Shown here in pieces: positions 7,616 through 13,326 of a stretch of 14,068 nt of DNA. The DNA comes from Candidatus Hydrogenedentota bacterium (GTDB lineage: Bacteria > Hydrogenedentota > Hydrogenedentia > Hydrogenedentales > SLHB01), in contig DUZM01000054.1 of NCBI GenBank assembly GCA_013349485.1, positions 1 through 14,068 on the forward strand, read 5' to 3'. The position numbers were made by a program, and so were the translations under genes. Each line of letters begins with the position of its first letter. Within the stretch, counting starts at the first letter, position 1. The notes below the pieces were generated by a model. That model saw only the letters and a list, made by a program, of their open reading frames with translations, was not told the origin of the DNA and searched no databases.

Positions 7616-8290
7616 ATGCTGACCTACTCGATGCACCGCACGGAACGTAAACCCGCACTCGAAGGCGATTGGGACGGCCCCGTCTGGCAAAAAGCCGACA
7701 CCCTCAGCGTGGATAACGCCCGGCCGGAAAGCAGCGACCACCACCCAACAACCCGCGCAAAACTACTCTACGATGCCGACTGCCTCTACGTCCTGTTCGA
7801 CGTCGCCGATCGGTACGTCCGTTGCACACACACCCGGTACCAGGACCCCGTGTGCCAGGACTCCTGCGTCGAGTTCTTCGTGCGGCCCAAACCCGACAAG
7901 GGCTACTTCAACTTCGAAGTCAACTGCGGCGGAACGCTGCTCCTGTACTATATCGAGGACCCGACCCCGACGGCCCAGGGCTTCGCCAAATTTGCGCAAG
8001 TGTCCCCGGAACTCGGCAGACGCATCCCGATCTACCACTCGATGCCCGACGTCGTTGACCCGGAAATCCCCGCCCCGACCGCCTGGCGCATCGAGTACGC
8101 CATTCCCCTCGAGCTGCTCGAGCACTACGTTGGCACATTAGGCAATCTCCCCGGCCAGCAATGGCGCGCCAACTTCTACAAATGCGCCGACCTATCCTCG
8201 CATCCCCACTGGATCAGCTGGGCCCCCTTCGCCGGCGAACTCAATTTCCACCAACCGGAATACTTCTCGCCAATTCGCTTTGAGAAATAG
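7616..8290 (+). CDS. Carbohydrate-binding family 9-like (CBM9-like) protein
   Basis: A 224-residue protein built as a single CBM9-like beta-sandwich. Near the N-terminus it has the family pattern ALEGDWDGPVWQKAD, then TRAKLLYDADCLYVLFDVAD, then DSCVEFFVRPKPDKGYFNFEVN, and late on WRIEYAIPLELL. CBM9-like domains bind sugar ends or act as lectin-like modules; stand-alone copies are common in polysaccharide-degrading planctomycete-like bacteria, and their ligands are mostly unknown. No signal peptide precedes the domain, so an intracellular or non-classical location is indicated. The start is chosen for its GAGG site and because the family pattern begins there; starting at 7460 would add 52 residues without resemblance to the family. 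It converges on the GH123-like gene 54 bp away, with a hairpin between. No catalytic residues can be assigned. Confidence 0.85.
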   Translation: MLTYSMHRTERKPALEGDWDGPVWQKADTLSVDNARPESSDHHPTTRAKLLYDADCLYVLFDVADRYVRCTHTRYQDPVCQDSCVEFFVRPKPDKGYFNFEVNCGGTLLLYYIEDPTPTAQGFAKFAQVSPELGRRIPIYHSMPDVVDPEIPAPTAWRIEYAIPLELLEHYVGTLGNLPGQQWRANFYKCADLSSHPHWISWAPFAGELNFHQPEYFSPIRFEK

Positions 8291-8301
8291 ACGATCGGAA
8301 G

Positions 8302-8346
8302 GCGGGAGAACGCCGACTCTGCGGCGGCGCGGCCTCCCGCAGAGTC
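8302..8346. terminator. Hairpin between convergent genes, probable bidirectional terminator
   Basis: A perfect 10-bp stem (arms 8315-8324 and 8337-8346, 12-nt loop) fills the gap between the converging CBM9-like and GH123 genes. A competing 7-bp stem joins 8302-8308 to 8334-8340. No T-run follows on either strand, so it is not a classical Rho-independent terminator. Its right arm overlaps the TGA stop of the GH123 gene. Confidence 0.55.
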
Positions 8347-9931
8347 AAATGCGCAGGATGTCGTTCACCAATACGCGGGCGGCCTCGAGTTCGGCGGGGT
8401 CGAAACTGCGGCCGTCGTGGTCGGCATTGGCCCGCGCAATCGCTTCGTCGAGACGGGGGTCGTCGTGGCTGCGTTTGCGGGCAATATGCCACGCCTCGAA
8501 ATCTTGAATCCCTTTCTTGAGCATTTCAAACCGAAGGCTGCTTTTTGGCCCGGGATACACCAGAAACGCGTCGCCGGACGGCCACGGCCCATAGTCCGCA
8601 CAATTCTCAGGCGACTCCGGCCAACTCGTGAACGCCCATCGAAGGTAGCCGTCGGCGTTATGGGCCAGGGCGTGCCACGCGATAAGCCGCGACTCGATAA
8701 GCGGGCTGAAGCAAAACGTGTTGGGATGCGCTGGCTCGCAGCAGGTGTAGAACGTGGTCGTCTTGCCCTGCTCGCGGCGTCGCGCGCAAACCGCCGCAGG
8801 CGCACCCGGATATATCACCGAATAGTCCCGCAGCCGGGCGTCCAAGGACTCGTGATAGTTGCCGGCAAGCGCCACACTCAGCTCCGCGGGAACGACCGCT
8901 AACATACCCCGCATCTTTTCCTCGCGCGCTTCGTCAACGGCAATACACACGTTGTCCAACCACCCCATACGCTCGAGGTGCGGAACGAACGCCTCGAAGA
9001 ACTGCCCCCACGCCTCGCCGTAAACCGCGTCGCCTACGCAGCATTCCAGACTGCGATAGGCGGCGTCCTGCGCGTCCCAATACCGGATCGGGCAGTCCAG
9101 ACGACTGCCGGGACCCATCGCGATCGAATAACAATTTATGGGACCCGGCAACCCTTGCTCGAAACAGAGTTCGACATACTGGTCAAACACGCTGAAGTCG
9201 AACGCAAACGCGCCGTCCGGCTGCCGAATCCATTTCACCATGCTCTCGTGCGGGTCAAAGGTCTGGCTTGCCCACGGGTCATGGATTATGCATGCCGTGA
9301 TCGGCTTCTGGCCAGCCTCCTCGAGGAGGCGCGTGTACGCGGCCACGAGTTCCCAATGTGCCTCTGACCACAACGGGACGTGATGCCAGCGCGCGATCGC
9401 GGCGGGATGCTGCCATAGATCGAGGTAGAACCGGGCATCGGGACCTTCGGGAAGTTGCGCGTGCAGCACCTCGAGTTCGACGCGGAAAACCACCGCAGGC
9501 GCCCTGTCGCAACACACCTCGACCGTCCCCGTATAGCGCCCTCGGTGAACGTATTTCGGAAGCCGGAGCGTTAACCAAATCGGCTGAACGACACTCGCCG
9601 CCAACGCCCGGGATTCGCCATCACCCACAACATCCGCCACGAATCCTTGTTCCGCGCACCGTACGTAGTCGACAAACCGGACCCGCCACGCATCCGCCGG
9701 GATTTCTCCTTCCTCGGAAACAAGTGCCGAGCATTTGACCCGTACATGCGCGCCACCGTCGGTGCCGGCCGCCGCCAGTTGGAAGGGGACGTCCTCGTTC
9801 TTGCACGCTGCCGCCGAAAGGACTTTCCCGCCGATCGGTTCAGGCGCGTCCGCCTTGCGATATCGCCGACAGATCCCCGCGTTCCACGCCATGAACTCGT
9901 TGGAGAACTGCACCCCGTCGTTTGCCGCCAT
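8345..9931 (-). CDS. GH123 / DUF4091 family glycoside hydrolase (beta-N-acetylgalactosaminidase-like)
   Basis: A 528-residue protein with an N-terminal beta-rich part (about 1-160) and a GH123/DUF4091 catalytic barrel. Family landmarks are the Asp-Glu pair in AVDEA (D333, E334), corresponding to the substrate-assisted catalytic pair of characterised GH123 enzymes, and the C-terminal run YTCCEPAHPNTF, SRLIAWHALAHNADGYLRWA, then LRFEMLKKGIQDFEAW. Characterised GH123 members release beta-linked GalNAc from glycans; many DUF4091 proteins are untested. The frame extends to 10051, but the ATG at 9931 has a strong GGGGGAAAG and a plausible family N-terminus, and the upstream 40 residues look non-conserved. 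No signal peptide is seen from this start, so a cytoplasmic enzyme acting on imported oligosaccharides is likely. It lies 245 bp downstream of mazG on the same strand; that gap shows no convincing promoter. Confidence 0.85.
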   Translation of the reverse strand: MAANDGVQFSNEFMAWNAGICRRYRKADAPEPIGGKVLSAAACKNEDVPFQLAAAGTDGGAHVRVKCSALVSEEGEIPADAWRVRFVDYVRCAEQGFVADVVGDGESRALAASVVQPIWLTLRLPKYVHRGRYTGTVEVCCDRAPAVVFRVELEVLHAQLPEGPDARFYLDLWQHPAAIARWHHVPLWSEAHWELVAAYTRLLEEAGQKPITACIIHDPWASQTFDPHESMVKWIRQPDGAFAFDFSVFDQYVELCFEQGLPGPINCYSIAMGPGSRLDCPIRYWDAQDAAYRSLECCVGDAVYGEAWGQFFEAFVPHLERMGWLDNVCIAVDEAREEKMRGMLAVVPAELSVALAGNYHESLDARLRDYSVIYPGAPAAVCARRREQGKTTTFYTCCEPAHPNTFCFSPLIESRLIAWHALAHNADGYLRWAFTSWPESPENCADYGPWPSGDAFLVYPGPKSSLRFEMLKKGIQDFEAWHIARKRSHDDPRLDEAIARANADHDGRSFDPAELEAARVLVNDILRI

Positions 9932-9935
9932 TTTT

Positions 9936-9944
9936 CTTTCCCCC
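9936..9944 (-). promoter_or_regulatory. Ribosome binding site deciding the GH123 start
   Basis: GGGGGAAAG on the minus strand, 4 nt before the ATG at 9931. It favours that start over the upstream in-frame codon at 10051. Confidence 0.6.
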
Positions 9945-10176
9945 GTGCATGGACTGCCGTCCCCAATCGCGTCACCCGGGAACACGTATGCCCTTAGGAA
10001 AACGCCTGCCCATGCGGCTGGCGCTCGTAGCCGGCGCCACATCCCTCCCAAGCCACGAGCCGCGCGAAGTACGGTACTAACGCGCCTCCCCGCCCTGAAG
10101 TGCTTTCATGGTATTACATCACGCAGACAAGTACAAGCCCGACCTACCAACCCGTATCTTGCGCAAGGCTCAACGG

Positions 10177-10626
10177 TTAGTCTGCGTCCGCCTCGGCGGA
10201 CTCCTGCGTCCCGAAGCCTTTTTCCTGATTCTTGATGCGGTTCCACACCTCGCGCACATCGTCGGGCGTGTCCGCAACGTGTTCCCCGAAAACGTGCCCG
10301 TGGCGACGGATCATCTTATCGTGCGTTGCCCGTAAGGCGTCGCGCAGTGCGAACCGGCCCTCGGCTTCCGCTGCCGCCGCCGTCGCAAGCAAGCAGAAAA
10401 ACGTGTCGCCCCACTCCTCCGCAACGGCGTCATTCCCGTCCGCACCAAAGGCCTCACCCAACTCGGCCGCCTCTTCACGCAAAAAACCGGCAAAACTCGC
10501 CCCGCTCTGCGCGCGGTCCCAGGGACACCCCTCCGGACTGCGCAGGAACCGGGCAAGGCCCACGAGCGCCTCAAACCAATCCGCTTCAGTTTCCGGAATA
10601 TGGCTCCAATGAGCGTAAAACTTCAT
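10177..10626 (-). CDS. mazG: MazG-family nucleoside triphosphate pyrophosphohydrolase, single domain
   Basis: A 149-residue all-alpha NTP pyrophosphatase, cytoplasmic. MazG hydrolyses NTPs or dNTPs to monophosphate and pyrophosphate, cleaning the nucleotide pool or lowering (p)ppGpp. The family start LRSPEGCPWDRAQ is at 28-40. The metal-binding acidic motifs are EEAAE (51-55) and EEWGD (70-74). The run KMIRRHGHVFGE lies at 104-115 and the closing W..IK..EK at 128-136. E. coli MazG is about 263 residues with two such domains; this is a one-domain version, as in many bacteria. ATG is preceded by GAGAGG. It is divergent from the Zn-ribbon gene, and the 125-bp gap must hold both promoters; I see no good box for this direction. 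The symbol reflects the family, and the physiological substrate is unknown. Confidence 0.9.
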   Translation of the reverse strand: MKFYAHWSHIPETEADWFEALVGLARFLRSPEGCPWDRAQSGASFAGFLREEAAELGEAFGADGNDAVAEEWGDTFFCLLATAAAAEAEGRFALRDALRATHDKMIRRHGHVFGEHVADTPDDVREVWNRIKNQEKGFGTQESAEADAD

Positions 10627-10685
10627 AACACCTCTCTTTCCAAGGCATTAGAGCCCCTTTCTGCGTGGCGCTGAGCAGGCGGAAG

Positions 10686-10714
10686 TTAAGCCCCCGCCGA
10701 CTCGCGCCGATAAT
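10686..10714 (+). promoter_or_regulatory. Candidate promoter of the Zn-ribbon gene
   Basis: TTAAGC (10686-10691, three of six), a 17-bp spacer and GATAAT (10709-10714, five of six) precede the gene. The start point would be near 10721, about 30 nt before the ATG. Confidence 0.35.
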
Positions 10715-10737
10715 ATACCTGAGGACAGCCTTGGGAC

Positions 10738-10745
10738 AAGGAGGT
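10738..10745 (+). promoter_or_regulatory. Strong Shine-Dalgarno of the Zn-ribbon gene
   Basis: AAGGAGGT, close to a full anti-SD match, 6 nt before the ATG at 10752. It fixes the start of a 70-residue protein and rejects the longer 99-residue frame opening at 10665. Confidence 0.85.
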
Positions 10746-10751
10746 CGGAAC

Positions 10752-10964
10752 ATGATTATTCAGTGCTGCAAATGCAAAAAGATAAGACACGAACGTAAAT
10801 GGATTCGCGTTCTCCTGGACGGTCTTGACGGGCCGGTTAGCCACACGTACTGTCCGGTGTGTTACCGAGAGTTCGCGGCCCAGATTGCCAACGAGTTCAA
10901 GGGGCGCGGCCCTGAGAACAGCCGTTTCTACGATCTGGCAGGCGCCGCCTCACCGTCAGCATAG
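10752..10964 (+). CDS. Small stand-alone zinc-ribbon protein
   Basis: A 70-residue protein with two Cys pairs. CCKC is at residues 5-8 (C5 or C6 with C8) and CPVC at 34-37, likely holding one zinc ion. The spacing and local sequence (CKKIR..R.W, then VSHTYCPVCYREF) resemble a short Cys-rich module often found at the C-terminus of bacterial PAS, response-regulator and kinase proteins, where it typically reads CKKIR...W...SHGICP.C. Here it stands alone. The tail after residue 50 is Gly/Ala/Ser-rich and probably disordered. A near-perfect Shine-Dalgarno suggests good expression, and a strong terminator follows, so this is a monocistronic gene. Function is unknown; a role in protein-protein interaction or redox/metal sensing would be a guess. 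Confidence 0.8.
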   Translation: MIIQCCKCKKIRHERKWIRVLLDGLDGPVSHTYCPVCYREFAAQIANEFKGRGPENSRFYDLAGAASPSA

Positions 10965-10990
10965 TCCAGGACAAACCCCAAGCAAATCCC

Positions 10991-11008
10991 TCGCCGCCTG
11001 GCCGGCGA
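10991..11008 (+). repeat. Small hairpin after the Zn-ribbon gene
   Basis: TCGCCG (10991-10996) pairs perfectly with CGGCGA (11003-11008) over a 6-nt loop, just ahead of the main terminator. It may stabilise the transcript end or be incidental. Confidence 0.35.
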
Positions 11009-11026
11009 GTTATTGCATAAAGAACG

Positions 11027-11066
11027 CGAACGGGCCCGCTATTCCACATAGCGGGCCCGTTCGTTT
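11027..11066 (+). terminator. Rho-independent terminator of the Zn-ribbon gene
   Basis: A perfect 16-bp GC-rich stem (arms 11027-11042 and 11048-11063) with a 5-nt loop TCCAC, followed by TTT. The T-tract is short, but the stem is very stable. Its last T residues form the start of the next gene's -35 box. Confidence 0.85.
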
Positions 11067-11095
11067 GACACGTCTCGTTCGCGACCAACTATAAT
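11065..11095 (+). promoter_or_regulatory. Consensus sigma70-type promoter of the epimerase gene
   Basis: Perfect TTGACA (11065-11070) and perfect TATAAT (11090-11095) separated by 19 bp, two more than optimal. The predicted start is near 11102, leaving a leader of about 70 nt. Its -35 begins inside the terminator's T-tract. Confidence 0.65.
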
Positions 11096-11161
11096 CGGCC
11101 TAAACCTGGCCGTCAACGAACAGCCATCAGCGTTCACTTGACGCTGCCTCGACGAGTCACG

Positions 11162-11166
11162 GGAGG
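11162..11166 (+). promoter_or_regulatory. Ribosome binding site of the epimerase gene
   Basis: GGAGG lies 4 nt before the ATG at 11171 and 10 nt before an ATG at 11177, so either could be used. Both exclude the upstream TTG-initiated frame at 11138. Confidence 0.6.
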
Positions 11167-11170
11167 AAGG

Positions 11171-12238
11171 ATGCCCATGGGTGCGGTAATTGTTACTGGT
11201 TCCGCAGGGCTGGTCGGCGCAGAGACGGTAAGACGATTCGCCAGCGAAGGGTATACCATCGCGGGCGTCGACAACGACATGCGGGCCTACTTCTTCGGGG
11301 AGGAGGGCTCGACAAAGCGGGCCGCTGCACGTCTCGAGGAAGAACTGCCCGCTTATCGCCACCACGAGATGGACGTCCGCAACTACGGCGCACTCGAAGG
11401 ACTCTTCAAAGAATACGCCGGTGAAATTGCACTCGTCGTCCATACGGCAGCACAGCCGAGCCACGACTGGGCCGCCAAAGAGCCGCTCACCGACTTCGGC
11501 GTCAACGCAACCGGCACGCTGAACCTGCTCGAGCTGACACGGCAATACTGCGCCGACGTCCCGTTCATTTTCACCTCGACCAACAAAGTCTATGGCGATC
11601 GGCCAAACGCCCTGCCCGTAATCGAACTCGAGAGCCGGTGGGAGGTCGACCCGGCCCACGCTTACGCCGAACACGGCATCGACGAAACCATGCCCATCGA
11701 CCAGTGCAAACACTCCGTGTTCGGCGCATCCAAAGTCGCCGCCGACGTGATGGTGCAGGAATACAGCCGGTATTTCGGCATGAAGACCGCCTGTTTCCGA
11801 GGCGGATGTTTGACGGGGCCGGGCCATGCCGGGGCCGAACTCCACGGATTCCTGGCCTACCTGATGAAATGCGCCGTTACAGGCCGCGAATACCGCATCT
11901 TCGGATACAAGGGCAAACAAGTCCGTGACAACATCCACGCGACCGACCTCGTCGATTGCTTCTGGCATTTCTACAAGAACCCACGTGCGGGCGAGGTGTA
12001 CAACATCGGCGGAAGCCGTTACTCGAATTGCTCGATACTCGAGGCCGTCGCGATGTGCGAAGAAATAACCGGCAAAAGAATGAATACGACCTACATCGAC
12101 GAAAACCGCTGCGGCGATCACATCTGGTGGATCAGCGACGTCCGCAAGTTCCAATCCCATTTCCCCAACTGGCGCTATCAATACGATCTCAAGCGCATTC
12201 TCGACGCAATCGCCCGAGACTTGCTCGAGCGGACGTAG
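11171..12238 (+). CDS. NAD-dependent nucleotide-sugar epimerase/dehydratase (CDP-tyvelose 2-epimerase-like, extended SDR)
   Basis: A 355-residue extended short-chain dehydrogenase/reductase. The Rossmann NAD-binding motif VTGSAGLVG is at residues 8-16, the acidic NAD-ribose site VDNDM at 33-37, and the HTAAQPSHDW stretch at 91-100. The substrate-side run FTSTNKVYGD (134-143) is like that of CDP-tyvelose/CDP-paratose 2-epimerases, and GYKGKQVRDNIH (245-256) fits too. The usual catalytic YxxxK reads FGASK (184-188), with Phe replacing Tyr; the TTC codon is clear. From memory, a conserved bacterial subfamily shares this Phe, so it is not simply a dead copy. It probably acts on a nucleotide-sugar for surface polysaccharide, substrate unknown. 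It has its own consensus promoter. The start follows GGAGG; ATG 11177 is equally possible. No terminator is evident after the stop. Confidence 0.88.
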   Translation: MPMGAVIVTGSAGLVGAETVRRFASEGYTIAGVDNDMRAYFFGEEGSTKRAAARLEEELPAYRHHEMDVRNYGALEGLFKEYAGEIALVVHTAAQPSHDWAAKEPLTDFGVNATGTLNLLELTRQYCADVPFIFTSTNKVYGDRPNALPVIELESRWEVDPAHAYAEHGIDETMPIDQCKHSVFGASKVAADVMVQEYSRYFGMKTACFRGGCLTGPGHAGAELHGFLAYLMKCAVTGREYRIFGYKGKQVRDNIHATDLVDCFWHFYKNPRAGEVYNIGGSRYSNCSILEAVAMCEEITGKRMNTTYIDENRCGDHIWWISDVRKFQSHFPNWRYQYDLKRILDAIARDLLERT

Positions 12239-12294
12239 AGGCCCCGACATAAGAAGGTCAAGCGCCCGTAATCTCCGGAAAAGCACGAGCGAAA

Positions 12295-12367
12295 AGCGGG
12301 GACTGACGCAAGCGAGTCCGCCTGCGGCGGACCTCAGGCGGGGGAGCGAGACGTGTCTGTCCCTGCT
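12295..12367. repeat. REP-like palindromic element
   Basis: The outer arms 12295-12307 (AGCGGGGACTGAC) and 12355-12367 form an inverted repeat matching at 11 of 13 positions. Inside are two mutually exclusive perfect 7-bp stems: 12316-12322 with 12326-12332, and 12318-12324 with 12335-12341. The GGGGAC/GTCCC ends are the style of dispersed REP or RAYT-mobilised elements. Only one copy occurs in this window. Confidence 0.5.
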
Positions 12368-12492
12368 TCTTCGCGATCACCGCGTCGGCGCCTAAGCACA
12401 TTCAGCAAACACCTGCACCGACTACTCAGGTTACGCTTGACGCCGACATACCCGGCGATTACGGAAGCGCCTTCCCCTTGGGCGGCCACATG

Positions 12493-12501
12493 TGATATGA
12501 T
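12493..12501 (+). promoter_or_regulatory. Extended -10 box upstream of the structured RNA candidate
   Basis: TGA-TATGAT combines the TGn extension with a five-of-six -10 hexamer. No -35 box is recognisable at the proper distance. Transcription would begin near 12508, just before the first predicted helix at 12527. Confidence 0.4.
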
Positions 12502-12526
12502 GTACCAGTCGTCTACAGCGGATGCG

Positions 12527-12748
12527 GGGGAGAGTAAAACGGAACGGTCTGGCCTCAGAACATGATAGGTCCGCTTTCTGGCAGAACCGTCGGTTGCGCC
12601 GAATGGCTTTCCGGCGTCAGGGACGTGCGCCTCTCTCACCAAATGCCAGCCTGGCCTGCGGCGCCAAGTTGAAGACGGCGCAAAAGTGCCCGAAGGCCTC
12701 GGTGTGGGGGCATTGTCTTGTTCGGGTTGCGTCTTCAAAAGCCGCAGG
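12527..12748 (+). ncRNA. Candidate structured RNA (free-standing ncRNA or long leader of the GntR gene)
   Basis: Hand folding gives two parts. The 5' part is closed by 12527-12534 with 12633-12640 (7 of 8 pairs). It encloses a stem 12544-12551 with 12582-12590 (8 pairs, one bulge) and a hairpin 12597-12601 with 12612-12616. The 3' part is one long hairpin with four stacked helices: 12655-12662/12741-12748 (8 pairs), 12669-12677/12730-12738 (9), 12689-12694/12721-12726 (6), and 12696-12700/12707-12711 (5, one G-U). All but one of its 28 pairs are Watson-Crick. An extended -10 box lies about 20 nt upstream. It does not match tmRNA, RNase P, SRP, 6S or the common riboswitches as I remember them. 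The strand is uncertain: the fold is nearly symmetric, and plus is chosen for the promoter and the downstream gene. Confidence 0.5.
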
Positions 12749-12861
12749 TGACCCACTAAGGGCAATATGGGCCGGGCGGCGCTCCTTTCATTTCATTGTG
12801 GACGTCAGGCGAAGCGGCCTTGTCGCGGGGAGAAACGTAACCACGAAAGGTTTTTTCCGGC

Positions 12862-13254
12862 ATGCTCAGAGTGTTTTTCACCAACGATGACCTCCCGTTC
12901 TGTGTTGCCCTCGCCGACTATCTCGTCTCGGCTATCGCGCGCGGCGACTTCTTGCCCGGCGACCAGTTACTGCCTCCTCATAACGTACGGAACAGGCTCC
13001 AATGGCTCGTGGGACAAGTCGACACGGCTTACCGAGAACTTGAGAAGGAAGGCTTCTTGCTCAGAGGGCCTCAGGGCGAGGCCGTCGTAAAGGGAGACAA
13101 CATGGACGCGTGCCGTGAGTTGTTCCGTGAGGACATCACCCTGCGCGCGCGCCGGGCCGCTATGGACGCTGACGCGTTGGGAATCGCGCCTCAGGAATTC
13201 CTAGACATTGCGGCACGGGAGTTCCGCAGGGATGGAGACGAACGTGTGGGATAA
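12862..13254 (+). CDS. GntR-family (YtrA-type) transcriptional regulator, small
   Basis: A 130-residue cytoplasmic protein with an N-terminal winged helix of the GntR/YtrA kind: LADYLVSAIARGDFLPGDQLLPP (residues 18-39), then the helix-turn-helix ending in the family hallmark AYRELEKEGFLLR (56-68) and a wing near GPQGEAVV. YtrA-type proteins have only a short helical tail in place of a large effector domain, and the length here fits. The turn and recognition helix, usually like LGVNPNTV, read LQWLVGQV, and the segment before it is about one residue short, so DNA binding may be altered. The ATG is 11 nt after GAAAGG, with a T6 run between, so the ribosome binding site is poor. YtrA regulators usually sit beside ABC transporter genes; here the next gene is convergent. 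It lies downstream of the structured RNA candidate and may share its transcript. Confidence 0.75.
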   Translation: MLRVFFTNDDLPFCVALADYLVSAIARGDFLPGDQLLPPHNVRNRLQWLVGQVDTAYRELEKEGFLLRGPQGEAVVKGDNMDACRELFREDITLRARRAAMDADALGIAPQEFLDIAAREFRRDGDERVG

Positions 13255-13326
13255 CGAATTGTCCGGGCGGCACTGCAGAGAATGCAACCGAAAAGGAAAT
13301 GGGACCCTAGGCGCCGTGCCCCAAAA

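Larger units (their letters stand above)
12239..12861. other. 623-bp region without a supportable protein gene, carrying a REP-like element and a structured RNA candidate
   Basis: Open frames here (for example minus 12334-12765 and plus 12522-12890) have no recognisable protein character and no good ribosome binding site, and they overlap the palindromic features. The region holds a REP-like element (12295-12367), an extended -10 box (12493-12501), a multi-helix RNA candidate (12527-12748) and a weak hairpin with a T-run just before the GntR gene. Nothing could be assigned in 12368-12490 or 12749-12830. Confidence 0.6.

Noticed and set aside
11039..12286. 415-codon minus-strand open frame opposite the epimerase
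   Set aside because: The plus-strand epimerase is unmistakable, with a consensus promoter and ribosome binding site. The minus frame even runs through the terminator stem and has no family resemblance.
12527..12748. tmRNA, SRP RNA, 6S RNA, RNase P RNA or a common riboswitch
   Set aside because: I found no CCA-ended tRNA-like part or tag frame, no GGAAGGAAGCAGCC SRP core, no end-to-end 6S pairing, no RNase P core blocks and no TPP, cobalamin, glycine or c-di-GMP core motif. A profile search would be decisive.
12334..12765. 143-codon minus-strand open frame antisense to the structured RNA candidate
   Set aside because: There is no domain and no good ribosome binding site, it is Arg/Pro-rich, and it spans both the REP-like arm and the RNA helices. 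It looks like an open frame antisense to RNA.
13255..13326. Terminator between the convergent GntR and membrane-anchored genes
   Set aside because: The only complementary arms (GGCAC and GTGCC) are 5 bp with a loop of more than 40 nt and no T-run.
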